DNA of 64,000 bases from Tatumella terrea (GCF_039523755.1 NZ_BAAAFX010000020.1:31467-95466); one strand, 5' to 3'; shown: positions 8,169-17,146, numbered from the stretch's first letter. Notes: a model not told the origin generated them from the letters alone. Translations and numbers: made by a program.

Positions 8169-9359
8169 CTATCTTCGCCTGATCACTGAGCTATCAGGCG
8201 AAGACAATGGCGAGGAAGATAAAGCATAGCCAACGGGGAACCAGAACAGATACCAGAACTCCTGTGGATTCCCGATGACAAACATCCCCTGTGTTGTATA
8301 AAAAAGCATGCTGAAAATCATGAGTATTGCACCGCAGTCATATTCCTGCTTAGGCGTTTTAAGCGCAATAGTCAGGGCGTAAAGCAGCAGCGAAAGCAGT
8401 AATCCGCCGCCGATAATGCCGCCTTTGAGTAGTGTCCCGATGTACAGACTGTGAGCCGTATGAATATGCTCCCCGGAATAATTAATAAAGTGTAATTGAT
8501 AACTGAATCCGTTACCGATGAGGTAATGACGGGAAAAGAGTTCAAGACTGTGTTTCCAGATGCTGAAACGCAGGAACGACTGTGTATATGCTTCCTCTGC
8601 CCGTAAACGGATCAGCGTGCCCAGCTCAGTAGTTTCTATAAAAATGGCTGATAAAATAATGATTGCTAAGGCAATGGCAATATTCTTACGGTTCAGCCCC
8701 GGTAATCCCTTACCGATAAAATACGCGATAATTAATGACAGGAAGGGGCCCCTGCTTTGGGTGAGCAGGATAAAGAAAATGAACAACCCCATGCAGGGAA
8801 ACAGTAATTTATTTTTTGTTTCCTGATAGAGTGATATTGATAGTATTAAGGCAATACAGGCCAGTCCCGACAGATCTATTACATTTTCTGCTGTCGGATT
8901 ATGCTCTGTCACCGGGCCACGATGAAGGATAACCTGAAAGTTAGAGAGCAGCAGCCAGGTAAACACGATCGTAAATCCCAGGATAATCAGGCCCAGAATT
9001 CGCTTTCTGTCCGGTGAACTGAGAACCATCGCGGTCATAGTGATATAGAATAAGATATAGAGACTGTGAGTCAGGGTCGCCGTGATATTCCCCGGGTCTG
9101 CCGACCAGAGATTACTCAGCGTGAAGTAAAATAAAAAAGCAGCGACGATCAGCAATCCCCGGAGGAGTGCAAGGTTAGTTCTCAGGGCATGAGCCGCCGT
9201 CTTATTGACGATGACGTGAAAGAGAAAAAAAAGGATCGCCAGGTGTAAAAGGTTATTGGTTTTTGTTGAACCATTAAACAGTGTGTTGAAAAATAAGAAG
9301 GCGGTAAAAAAAAAGGTGTAAGGTAAGAACGTTCTTTTACTGCCTGGAAAAGAAATCAT
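8169..9359 (-). CDS. waaL: O-antigen ligase
   Basis: 396 residues from the ATG at 9359 (MISFPGSK). A start 13 codons earlier is possible but lies deeper in the upstream gene. The protein is almost wholly hydrophobic with about ten to twelve membrane segments, a large periplasmic loop before the late helices containing GNGFSYQLHF and HTAHSLYIGTL, and the conserved arginine/histidine layout of the Wzy/WaaL family. It joins undecaprenyl-linked O-polysaccharide to core-lipid A in the periplasm. The start overlaps the preceding gene by 23 bp; last gene of the hldD operon. Sequence divergence is normal for WaaL. Confidence 0.88.
   Translation of the reverse strand: MISFPGSKRTFLPYTFFFTAFLFFNTLFNGSTKTNNLLHLAILFFLFHVIVNKTAAHALRTNLALLRGLLIVAAFLFYFTLSNLWSADPGNITATLTHSLYILFYITMTAMVLSSPDRKRILGLIILGFTIVFTWLLLSNFQVILHRGPVTEHNPTAENVIDLSGLACIALILSISLYQETKNKLLFPCMGLFIFFILLTQSRGPFLSLIIAYFIGKGLPGLNRKNIAIALAIIILSAIFIETTELGTLIRLRAEEAYTQSFLRFSIWKHSLELFSRHYLIGNGFSYQLHFINYSGEHIHTAHSLYIGTLLKGGIIGGGLLLSLLLYALTIALKTPKQEYDCGAILMIFSMLFYTTQGMFVIGNPQEFWYLFWFPVGYALSSSPLSSPDSSVIRRR
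8172..8204. terminator. Hairpin inside the 3' end of waaL, convergent with the deacetylase gene
   Basis: A perfect 12-bp inverted repeat (TCTTCGCCTGAT / ATCAGGCGAAGA, 9-base loop) begins right after the waaL stop complement and lies within the last waaL codons. Plus-strand transcripts of the deacetylase gene would meet it 12 nt past their stop codon. No clear T-run. Confidence 0.55.
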
Positions 9360-10245
9360 TCCCGTTTTCCTTTTTGAATATAGAATCAGGTATCGCACTC
9401 TGAGGCGATAAATTAATGACTTTTACTTCATTTTTTCTTAATATTTCACTGGCATGTTTTAATGAGGGGAGTATCGTCTTTTCCAGGAAAGTATCCAGTA
9501 ATGTCGGAAGTTTATCCTGATTATCTTCATAAAATCTGGGCTGGTTAAAATTATTCATATCAAGCCCGATGATATATATCTTTTTAAATCCACAGAACGA
9601 TAATATTTGCAATGCCCAGTAAATAACCGTCGCGGCATCGGCAATGCCCTGTCTTATGTCGCTATTAAATGCAATGTCTTCTCTCTCCTGACTGTACAGG
9701 AGCCCTGGAGGTGGCCGCAGCGTCTGCCTTATGTCTTTTATCGGGACAAAAGGCTCGAAAATCCTGTAACTGATATCTTCTATCGGGATTAAAGTGCACT
9801 TTATCTGTTCGCGTCCGAAGTTATTAACTATGTTTATAATTCCGTGCACTGTGGTGAACAGTTTCAGGGCTGGATCTGCAATAATGTGTTGGACTATCTG
9901 CGGCCTGTCATTAAAAAAACCCATATCGACGATGATGTAGAAACGGAACTGTACTTTTTTATTCAGGTGATATGCCCCGTTGACCCCCATTGCCGGGATG
10001 GGGGGGAACAGATCAAAATTGAGTGAATTTACCGATGGCCCCGTCGCAGAAAGCAGTATTTCACCCTGATACCGGGCAGCGAATTCAGACAGTCCGGTCA
10101 TCGGAATCTGCTGCTGCTTGTAGGAGACCGAGATGATCTCCCCGGTAACGGCCCGGCGGATTTTAACAAAAGGCCAAAGCGTTTCATTATGCCGGAAGGA
10201 TCTTGGGTGAGAATAACGGTATAGCTGCTTATAGAAAGAGCTCAT
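9337..10245 (-). CDS. LPS core biosynthesis protein, WaaZ (RfaZ)-like
   Basis: 302 residues. Shared with E. coli WaaZ in the same order are LSATGPSVNSLNFDLF, MGVNGAYHL, a following IVDMGFF, then IYIIGLDMNNFNQPRFYED and VINLSPQSAIPDS near the C-terminus. WaaZ is implicated in adding a third Kdo to the inner core. The gene sits between waaC (6-bp gap) and waaL (23-bp overlap), an operon position unlike E. coli, where waaZ belongs to the waaQ operon. Homology is by eye and moderate; the donor sugar is not shown by the sequence. Confidence 0.68.
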   Translation of the reverse strand: MSSFYKQLYRYSHPRSFRHNETLWPFVKIRRAVTGEIISVSYKQQQIPMTGLSEFAARYQGEILLSATGPSVNSLNFDLFPPIPAMGVNGAYHLNKKVQFRFYIIVDMGFFNDRPQIVQHIIADPALKLFTTVHGIINIVNNFGREQIKCTLIPIEDISYRIFEPFVPIKDIRQTLRPPPGLLYSQEREDIAFNSDIRQGIADAATVIYWALQILSFCGFKKIYIIGLDMNNFNQPRFYEDNQDKLPTLLDTFLEKTILPSLKHASEILRKNEVKVINLSPQSAIPDSIFKKENGNDFFSRQ

Positions 10246-10251
10246 CTTTTT

Positions 10252-11223
10252 TCAGCAATCCAGTAAAGTCTGTATTGTTTTATCCACCGCATCGGCAGTG
10301 ATATCGCCCATATCGTTCCCGGCTGGCGGACGCAGTGCTATCTGGTTTTTACCGTAACCGCCAATTAACCCGGGGTCTGTCGGGCCATATAACGTAATGT
10401 TAGGGCGGTCGAGCGCCGCGGCCAGGTGGCTAAGGCCCGTATCCACAGAAATAATAACTTTTGCGCCGGCCAGTTCGCGGGCAACGTCTGCCAGTGACAG
10501 TTTCGGTAACACCGTGACCTGATCGGAGCCGGCGGCCAGCCGTGTAGCACGCTGATATTCGGCATCTGTACCCCACGGGAGTTTTACCGCATAACCCTGC
10601 CGGGTAACACGACGAATAAGCGCCTGCCAGTGTTCTTCCGGCCAGTGTTTATTATCACGGGTCGTGGAATGCAGGAAGACCATGTATTCTCCCGCATCCT
10701 CCGGTAAATCATGAATAAAATGGCTGGCTATGGCGTAGTCGCCCCGCGTTGCCGGTTTTTCATACCCCAGGCTTTTGGCAAATAATTCGCGTGTCCGTTC
10801 AACGGCATGTTGCTGCAAAGGAACGGAATGCCGCTTGTCATACCACCAGCAGGCGAATGGCTCACGTACACTGCCTTTGTCAGCCCCGTGTTTTGTACCG
10901 CGGGCCAACCGGGTCACCAGCGCAGCGCTTTTGATAAGCCCCTGTGCATCAATAATAGCATCATACTCACGCTGCCGGAGGCGCTGCCTGAAACGGAAAC
11001 GCTCTTCGCGCTGTTGCATTCCGAACCAGTGTCTACGCCAGCGTCTGATAGCGACCGGCAGCACCTGATCAACCGCAGGATGCCACCCCGGGATCTGGCT
11101 GAAATTTTCTTCAACGACCCAGTCAAAACGAATACCGGGGATTGCCTGCATGGCATCGGTTAATGCCGGCAGGGTATGAATGACATCTCCCATGGAAGAT
11201 GTTTTAACAATCAGGACCTGCAT
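10252..11223 (-). CDS. waaC: LPS heptosyltransferase I
   Basis: 323 residues, matching WaaC length. The N-terminus MQVLIVKTSSMGDVIHTLPA is diagnostic, followed by FDWVVEENF and the donor-binding ISVDTGLSHLAAALDRP. WaaC transfers the first L-glycero-D-manno-heptose onto Kdo2-lipid A. The start codon directly abuts the waaF stop (TAAATG), implying coupled translation within hldD-waaF-waaC. Confidence 0.98.
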   Translation of the reverse strand: MQVLIVKTSSMGDVIHTLPALTDAMQAIPGIRFDWVVEENFSQIPGWHPAVDQVLPVAIRRWRRHWFGMQQREERFRFRQRLRQREYDAIIDAQGLIKSAALVTRLARGTKHGADKGSVREPFACWWYDKRHSVPLQQHAVERTRELFAKSLGYEKPATRGDYAIASHFIHDLPEDAGEYMVFLHSTTRDNKHWPEEHWQALIRRVTRQGYAVKLPWGTDAEYQRATRLAAGSDQVTVLPKLSLADVARELAGAKVIISVDTGLSHLAAALDRPNITLYGPTDPGLIGGYGKNQIALRPPAGNDMGDITADAVDKTIQTLLDC

Positions 11224-12270
11224 TTATTCTCCTGCGGAGCTAAGTAATAACGTCAGCTCATCCATAACACGTGCAGGGGTAATATCAATCAGACTCTGAT
11301 GATAACCAAGGTCAGTGTCGCCTTTTCGGACTTTATGATAGCCGGTGATCAGGCGGATCACCCGGGCCTTGTCTGATAGCGGAGGCGTAAAATCGGGGCT
11401 GCTGGGGCCATATAACGCGACCAGGGGCCGGTCAAGCGCAGCAGCAATGTGCATCAGTCCGGAATCATTACTGACCACCGCTGCGCATCTTGCCAGCAAC
11501 ACCACCGCCTGCTCCAGGCTGGTTTTTCCGGCCAGATTATGGCAACAGGCATTGTCATCATCATCCAGACTATGGCGGATATCTTCCCCGACATCGTGGT
11601 CTTTCTCTGAACCGAACAGCACGACCCGGTAACCCCGGGCAATCAGCTTCTGGGCCAGCACAGCATAATGATAATGTGGCCAGCGTTTCGCCGGGCCGAA
11701 TTCGGCACCCGGACAGAAACCGATGACAGGCCGGTCACCTGGCAGCGAGAATAAACCTGCGATTTCTGTTTTTTCGGATTCACTGACGGAGAGCTTTGGC
11801 CATAACAGTGGCTGAGGCAGATCGGCGGCGGAGGCGAGGGTCCCCGCGTCATATGCCAGTGCAACATAGCGCTCTACCATTAACGGAAAGGCGGTCTTGT
11901 TCAGCGTCCTGGCATCGTTAAGCACGCCATAACGCATTTCTCCGCGCCAGCCGGTGCGTGTTTTTATCCCCGCAAAGAAAGGAACCAGTGCGGATTTAAA
12001 CGAGTTGGGTAATACATAAGCCCGGTCATAATGACTGCTACGTAGTGATCGGCCAAGCTGTTTCCTTTCCCCTAATGCCAGAGCACCATGCCCGAGGGGC
12101 ATAGCCAGAGCCTCATTCACTTCAGGCATTCTCGACAATAAAGGACGACACCAGGCCGGAGCCATCACATCAATGACGGCATCCGGATAGCGTGTCTTCA
12201 GTGTGCGATAGAGACTTTGTGACATCATCATATCGCCAACCCATGAAGGGCCGATCACCAGTATTTTCAT
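11224..12270 (-). CDS. waaF: LPS heptosyltransferase II
   Basis: 348 residues. MKILVIGPSWVGDMMMSQSL is the WaaF signature, with FCPGAEFGPAKRWP for the donor diphosphate and VVSNDSGLMHIAAALDRP in the C-terminal lobe. It adds heptose II to heptose I. It lies 14 bp after hldD and abuts waaC in the same operon; the hldD-waaF-waaC order is conserved across enterics. Confidence 0.98.
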   Translation of the reverse strand: MKILVIGPSWVGDMMMSQSLYRTLKTRYPDAVIDVMAPAWCRPLLSRMPEVNEALAMPLGHGALALGERKQLGRSLRSSHYDRAYVLPNSFKSALVPFFAGIKTRTGWRGEMRYGVLNDARTLNKTAFPLMVERYVALAYDAGTLASAADLPQPLLWPKLSVSESEKTEIAGLFSLPGDRPVIGFCPGAEFGPAKRWPHYHYAVLAQKLIARGYRVVLFGSEKDHDVGEDIRHSLDDDDNACCHNLAGKTSLEQAVVLLARCAAVVSNDSGLMHIAAALDRPLVALYGPSSPDFTPPLSDKARVIRLITGYHKVRKGDTDLGYHQSLIDITPARVMDELTLLLSSAGE

Positions 12271-12284
12271 CGCTGCAAGGTCTC

Positions 12285-13217
12285 TTAAGCTTTATTATTC
12301 AGCCACGCCATATACTCTGTCACACCTTCAGCCACGGTTTTGAAAGGCTTGTCATAGCCTGCAGACCGCAGATGAGTGAGATCGGCTTGAGTATATTCCT
12401 GATAACGTCCTTTCAGCTTTTCAGGGAAAGGAATGTATTCCACTTCACCCTCACCGTGCCAGGCCAGCACTGCATCGGCAACGGCCTGGAAAGACTCTGC
12501 ACGTCCGGTACCGCAGTTATAAATACCGGAGACATTGTTTTCCCAGCACCACAGGTTAACGGCCGCAACATCCTGGACATAGATAAAGTCACGCTGGAAG
12601 TTTTCGCTGCCGGCGAACAATTTCGGGTTCTCACCCTGATTAATCTGGGTATTCAGGTGAAAAGCGACGCTGGCCATACTGCCTTTATGTCCTTCACGCG
12701 GACCATACACATTGAAATAACGGAAACCACAGACCGGTGATTCTGCTTCCGGCAGAATGCTGCGTACATAATGATCGAACAGCATTTTTGAGTAACCGTA
12801 CACATTCAGTGGTGCTTCGTACTGGCGCTCTTCGATGAAATTGTCATTCCGGCCACCATAAGTGGCGGCAGAAGAGGCATACAGAAACGGGATCTGGCGC
12901 TCGAGACAGAAATGCAGCAGCTCTTTTGAGTACTGATAGTTATTATCCATCATATACTTACCGTCCCACTCCGTGGTTGAAGAGCAGGCTCCCTGATGGA
13001 AAATAGCCTCGATAGGGCCAAAATCGTCACCCGCCATCAGGCTGACAAGGAATTCTTCCTTATCCATATAATCACTGATGTTCAGATCAGCCAGATTGAC
13101 AAATTTTGTACCATCTTTCAGGTTATCTACGACCAGAATATCGGTATATCCACGGTCATTTAGCGCTTTAACAATATTGCTGCCGATCATGCCGGCGCCA
13201 CCAGTTACGATAATCAT
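12285..13217 (-). CDS. hldD: ADP-L-glycero-D-manno-heptose-6-epimerase
   Basis: 310 residues, extended short-chain dehydrogenase fold. The NAD(P)-binding MIIVTGGAGMIGSNIVKAL is at the N-terminus and the catalytic SSAATYGG plus YGYSKMLFD (YxxxK) follow. It epimerises ADP-D,D-heptose to the L,D form used by WaaC, WaaF and WaaQ. First gene of the minus-strand hldD-waaF-waaC-waaZ-like-waaL operon; about 240 bp upstream lack other genes and must hold its promoter. I did not find a clean sigma-32 promoter like the one reported for E. coli rfaD. Confidence 0.98.
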   Translation of the reverse strand: MIIVTGGAGMIGSNIVKALNDRGYTDILVVDNLKDGTKFVNLADLNISDYMDKEEFLVSLMAGDDFGPIEAIFHQGACSSTTEWDGKYMMDNNYQYSKELLHFCLERQIPFLYASSAATYGGRNDNFIEERQYEAPLNVYGYSKMLFDHYVRSILPEAESPVCGFRYFNVYGPREGHKGSMASVAFHLNTQINQGENPKLFAGSENFQRDFIYVQDVAAVNLWCWENNVSGIYNCGTGRAESFQAVADAVLAWHGEGEVEYIPFPEKLKGRYQEYTQADLTHLRSAGYDKPFKTVAEGVTEYMAWLNNKA

Positions 13218-13422
13218 AAGCGTGCCTTTCAGTAAGGACGTAGAGTCCGGAGAAACAGGGTGATATCGCTGAATGATACCATTTCACGCCGGGTAAAGGC
13301 AGAGGCCGTCATACCGTGTAACGTATCGCGGCGCACGGTAAAACATTTTTCAGAATAGATGAGGCCGGGAAAGGCAAGGCGGATGACCGGGACGGTAAGG
13401 TGTCACCTTTGCATACATTGCA

Positions 13423-13451
13423 GCACCCTTACCGCCAATGGGTAAGGGTGC
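13423..13451 (-). terminator. Strong hairpin after yibQ
   Basis: Eleven-bp perfect stem GCACCCTTACC / GGTAAGGGTGC with a 7-base loop, 9 bp past the yibQ stop. No U-tract follows, so it could be a Rho-assisted or processing structure that separates yibQ from hldD. Confidence 0.55.
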
Positions 13452-13460
13452 CCGTTACAA

Positions 13461-14384
13461 CTAAAAGAGGGTGCGAAGGTCGCGGATAAACTGACTATTC
13501 TTCACGCTGTTATAGATGATTGACACTCCCTGAGACGGAGGTGGCGGGGTTAATTTCTGTGTTGTGCGGCATTGCTGTGTCAGATCAGACACCGCAGGCA
13601 CATGCTTTTTCGTCCCGCTGTGCGTGTTTTGTGTCATGGCGGCGTTGCCCTGTGACGATAACGGACTTTCATTCAGCAACTGGCTGGGCCGGACCAGGGT
13701 GATATCCGCAGGGAGATTTGCCAGCATCTGTTGCAAAACCCTCACTGTGGCCGGATGGGGATGCCCGATAGCAATGGCAGAACCATTTCGTCTGGCAAGC
13801 GCAATCGCCCGTAAAAACTGCTTACGGATATCCGCATCGTTCTGCGTATCGTCCAGGAAGACGTTGCGCTTTAGTACCCGGACATGCGTTCCTTTAGAGG
13901 CAGGGATAGACTGACTGTTACCGATAGTCATGCTGTCGAGGAAATAAAAGTTGTAGTGGTTCAGTACCTGCATTACTTTTATCATGCCCGGCAGGCTGGA
14001 GGTCATTTTACTGCCCATATGATTATTCAGCCCGACCGCATAAGGCACGTGCTGCACAGCCAGCTGAATAATTCTGGCGATCTGATCGCTGCTCATGTCC
14101 GGAGTCAGGGTATTTTTTTCCAGTGGCTGCTTACTCAGGGGGGCCATGGGTAAATGGATCAGGACTTCATGGCCTGTCTGATGCGCTTTGCTGGCCATTT
14201 GCCTGGCGTGCGTGGCATCCGGCAGCACGGCGACTGAGAGGGGCGCCGGTAGTTGCAGCACTTGATTTTCTTCTTTAGGACGATAGCCGAAGTCATCGAT
14301 GACAATCGCCAGCTTACCGGCCAGCGCAGACTGACAAATCAGCATACCACCCAGAAAAGCGGCTATTTTCAGAGTCTGTGACAC
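13461..14384 (-). CDS. yibQ: Divergent polysaccharide deacetylase YibQ
   Basis: 307 residues with a signal peptide ending at SALA-GKLAIV, so the protein is periplasmic. The deacetylase-like core shows LAIVIDDFGYRP, VLIHLPMAP, VGLNNHMGSKMT and FLDSMT. The GTG start at 14384 follows the envC stop by one base; an ATG two bases upstream is in another frame. The envC-yibQ pair is conserved, tying YibQ to cell-wall metabolism, but its substrate is unknown. The C-terminal 50 or so residues are low-complexity and family-variable. Confidence 0.92.
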   Translation of the reverse strand: MSQTLKIAAFLGGMLICQSALAGKLAIVIDDFGYRPKEENQVLQLPAPLSVAVLPDATHARQMASKAHQTGHEVLIHLPMAPLSKQPLEKNTLTPDMSSDQIARIIQLAVQHVPYAVGLNNHMGSKMTSSLPGMIKVMQVLNHYNFYFLDSMTIGNSQSIPASKGTHVRVLKRNVFLDDTQNDADIRKQFLRAIALARRNGSAIAIGHPHPATVRVLQQMLANLPADITLVRPSQLLNESPLSSQGNAAMTQNTHSGTKKHVPAVSDLTQQCRTTQKLTPPPPSQGVSIIYNSVKNSQFIRDLRTLF

Positions 14385-14385
14385 A

Positions 14386-15687
14386 TTATTTCCCTAACCA
14401 GCTGAGAGGATTGACGGCCTGTCCCTGTCGACGAATTTCAAAATACAGCGCAGAAACCCCTTGTCCGCCACTGGTCCCGACCAGCGCGATGGGCTGACCT
14501 GCGCTGACCTGTTGACCGACATTGACCAGGGCGCTTTGGTTATAACCATACAGCGTCATATCACCTTTACCGTGTTCTATCACAATTACCAGCCCGTATC
14601 CTTGCAGCCAGTCAGCCATAATGACACGTCCGTCGGCAATCGCTCTGACATCAGAACCTTCAGGTGCGCTAATGACTAAGCCTTTCCAGCGTAGTTCACC
14701 CTGCAAGGTTTCACCAAACCGATGTAACAGTTTGCCCCGCACCGGCCACGGATACTGGCCGGCGGGACGTCCCAGTCCCCCCGTACGGGCCATCAGTTCA
14801 CGCTCACCCGTGGTCGGCTGGTAACTGGATCCGGAGGCTTTAGCCTGCGCCTGACGCTGGCGTACCTGTTCGGCTTCCCGGGCTTCCTGCTCAGCCCGGG
14901 CTTTGGCTATCTGTTCTGCCCTGGCAATTTTTGCCTGCAGGCGACTTTCGTTCTGGCGCATTTCCACCAGGTCAGCCTGATCTTTTTCCAGCGATGATTC
15001 CAGAATCGTCAGCGTACGCTGTCGTGCGCTTCTGGCCTGCTCCAGTCTGACCTGCTGGGCCTGATACTGCCGGAGCAATTGTTGCTGTTGCTGCTGTTTC
15101 TGTTCCAGCACGCGCTTTTTCTCTGCCAGGTCTGCCCGGGTCTGTTTCAGGTCCGCAATATTTTGCTGACGTGCCTGATTAAGATAGGTGAAATACGTCA
15201 GAATACGGTCATCACGTTGACCGGCTTCACCACTAAGCAGCAGTTCGAGACCGCTGTGCTGTCCCTGACGGAATGCAGCATCCAGCTGTTGAGCCAGCAG
15301 ATCTTCTTCGCGGTTTTGCTTATTTTGCAACGTGGTAATGTTACGCGCCAGGTCGTCGATATCGCGATTGATTCCGTCGAGCGTCAGTTGGGTCTGCCGC
15401 AATTGCCGGCTCGCCTGGGCGATGACTTTCTCCTGACTTTGCAGTTGATCCAGCAAGTTACTACGCTGAATTTTCTGAGTCCGGACACGTTTTTCTTTGT
15501 CAGCAATATCCTGCCGGATAGAGTTCAGCTGCGCCTTACTGTCGTCGGCAGTCTGGCCTGGCAAAGGAAAGCAAACGATGCCCGCATAAAGCAGGCTCAT
15601 GACCAGCGGGAGCAGTTTCCGGGACAACGGGTGTTGGCAGGATCCTGTTTCTGGCGAAATGCGGATTTCAGGCTTTTTTTTCGTCAT
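14386..15687 (-). CDS. envC: Murein hydrolase activator EnvC
   Basis: 433 residues: an N-terminal signal/anchor (residues about 25-47), a long coiled coil rich in Gln/Arg/Leu from about 50 to 280, and a C-terminal LytM (M23) domain with GKLLHRFGE, DVRAIADGRVIMADW and HGKGDMTLYGYN. The usual metal-binding His/Asp set is degenerate, as in E. coli EnvC, which activates amidases AmiA/AmiB at the septum rather than cutting peptidoglycan. In E. coli gpmI lies immediately upstream; here envC is instead divergent from yibN across 252 bp. Confidence 0.96.
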   Translation of the reverse strand: MTKKKPEIRISPETGSCQHPLSRKLLPLVMSLLYAGIVCFPLPGQTADDSKAQLNSIRQDIADKEKRVRTQKIQRSNLLDQLQSQEKVIAQASRQLRQTQLTLDGINRDIDDLARNITTLQNKQNREEDLLAQQLDAAFRQGQHSGLELLLSGEAGQRDDRILTYFTYLNQARQQNIADLKQTRADLAEKKRVLEQKQQQQQQLLRQYQAQQVRLEQARSARQRTLTILESSLEKDQADLVEMRQNESRLQAKIARAEQIAKARAEQEAREAEQVRQRQAQAKASGSSYQPTTGERELMARTGGLGRPAGQYPWPVRGKLLHRFGETLQGELRWKGLVISAPEGSDVRAIADGRVIMADWLQGYGLVIVIEHGKGDMTLYGYNQSALVNVGQQVSAGQPIALVGTSGGQGVSALYFEIRRQGQAVNPLSWLGK

Positions 15688-15939
15688 AAGGATACGATTA
15701 TTTCACGATGCCTGACGCCTTACCAGCGTCGCCGGAGGGATTTAGTGTTTGTATCCGCCCATTAATGGCATAATCAGACAACAGGTAAGGGTTGAGCGCT
15801 TAATTGCAGTATTTATCGGCCAGGTCTCACATAAATTGAGCCTTCGATGGTGTTAGTGTCTGTACATGCCGGACTGCACAGGTATACTCAGAACCCTTAT
15901 ATTATCTTATTTTTGTCCGGTCTGGAGTTGTTACCCCTC

Positions 15940-16371
15940 ATGCAAGATATTATGGAATTTGCACACAATCACCTGGTGCTTTGCCTCGCCTGGGTTGTCT
16001 TATTCGTCCTGGTGATTGTTACTACCTTTAAGGGGCTGTTTTCAAAAGTTAAAACGATCAGTCGTGGTGAAGCGACGCATCTTATCAATAAAGCCAATGC
16101 GGTAGTGGTTGATGTGCGTTCACGTGACGATTTCCGCAGAGGTCACATTTCCGGTGCTGTGAATCTGGCGACGGCTGAAGTGAAAAAAGGCAATCTGACT
16201 GAAATCGAAAAGTTTAAAGATCAGCCAGTGATTGTTGTCTGTGCTACCGGACAGTCCGCCGGTGAAGCTGCGGCTCAGTTAAGCGCTGCCGGTTTTACTC
16301 AGGTTTCGGTACTGAAAGAAGGGATCAGTGGCTGGAATGGTGAAAACCTGCCGCTCGTTCGTGGAAAATAA
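15940..16371 (+). CDS. yibN: Membrane-anchored rhodanese-like protein YibN
   Basis: 143 residues from the ATG at 15940 (MQDIMEFAHNH), the E. coli-equivalent start. One N-terminal membrane helix (about residues 10-30) precedes a rhodanese domain with VVDVRSRDDFRRGHISGAVN and the active-site loop VVCATGQSAGE. Here a cysteine occupies the catalytic position, whereas E. coli YibN as I recall has no cysteine at that point of the loop. First gene of yibN-grxC-secB-gpsA. Sulfur-transfer activity is plausible but unproven. Confidence 0.9.
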   Translation: MQDIMEFAHNHLVLCLAWVVLFVLVIVTTFKGLFSKVKTISRGEATHLINKANAVVVDVRSRDDFRRGHISGAVNLATAEVKKGNLTEIEKFKDQPVIVVCATGQSAGEAAAQLSAAGFTQVSVLKEGISGWNGENLPLVRGK

Positions 16372-16390
16372 TTTCGCAGAGGTGCTGACA

Positions 16391-16645
16391 ATGGCAATAA
16401 TCGATATTTACACTAAACAAACCTGCCCGTTCTGTCACCGTGCAAAAGCACTGTTAGAGAAAAAAGGGGCGGCGTTTAATGAGATTCCTATTGATGGTGA
16501 TGCCGAAAAACGTGCCGGAATGATCGAGCGCAGTGGGCGAACCACAGTACCTCAGATTTTTATCAATGGAACACATATTGGCGGTTGTGATGACCTGTAT
16601 GCCCTTGAGGCTGAACAGGGTCTGGACCCTTTATTACAAGCCTGA
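16391..16645 (+). CDS. grxC: Glutaredoxin 3
   Basis: 84 residues from ATG 16391, matching GrxC. The dithiol CPFC site is at Cys12-Cys15, with the cis-proline TVPQIF and the GGCDDL glutathione-binding motif after it. It is a cytoplasmic thiol-disulfide reductant for GSH-dependent reactions. 19 bp after yibN and 42 bp before secB, a conserved order. Confidence 0.97.
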   Translation: MAIIDIYTKQTCPFCHRAKALLEKKGAAFNEIPIDGDAEKRAGMIERSGRTTVPQIFINGTHIGGCDDLYALEAEQGLDPLLQA

Positions 16646-16687
16646 TTTCCGGGCGGGACTTATTTCAACTTAACAGGACCAAGTACC

Positions 16688-17146
16688 ATGTCAGAACAAA
16701 ATAACAGTGAAATGACTTTCCAGATCCAGCGTGTCTACACCAAAGACATCTCTTTCGAAGCGCCAAACGCACCACAGGTTTTCCAGAAAGAGTGGGAACC
16801 TGAAGTTAAACTGGACCTGGATACAGCATCCTCACAACTGGCTGACGGTATTTTTGAAGTCGTATTACGCGTGACCGTAACGGCGACAGTCGGTGAAGAA
16901 ACTGCTTTCCTGTGTGAAGTTCAGCAGGCGGGTATTTTCACTATCTCCGGAATTGAAGGAACCCAGATGGCTCATTGCCTGGGTGCCTATTGCCCGAACA
17001 TCCTGTTCCCTTATGCGCGTGAGTGCATTTCAGGTCTGGTATCCCGGGGGACATTCCCGCAGCTGAACCTGGCACCGGTAAATTTTGATGCATTATTCAT
17101 GAACTACCTGCAGGAACAGGAAGGTAGTGCTCCGCAGGAAGCCTGA
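16688..17146 (+). CDS. secB: Protein-export chaperone SecB
   Basis: 152 residues, acidic. Conserved blocks are the N-terminal MTFQIQRVYTKDISFEAPNA, the VVLRVTVTA strand and YCPNILFPYARE. It forms a tetramer that holds preproteins unfolded for SecA. A good purine-rich ribosome site (CAGGACC) precedes ATG 16688. Its TGA shares a base with the gpsA ATG. Confidence 0.98.
   Translation: MSEQNNSEMTFQIQRVYTKDISFEAPNAPQVFQKEWEPEVKLDLDTASSQLADGIFEVVLRVTVTATVGEETAFLCEVQQAGIFTISGIEGTQMAHCLGAYCPNILFPYARECISGLVSRGTFPQLNLAPVNFDALFMNYLQEQEGSAPQEA

Noticed and set aside
10807..11163. 118-codon plus-strand frame inside waaC
   Set aside because: Antisense shadow of a conserved gene; composition mirrors the waaC codons.
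15079..15765. 228-codon plus-strand frame
   Set aside because: Antisense to the envC coiled coil; long only because Gln/Arg/Leu repeats avoid stops on the other strand.
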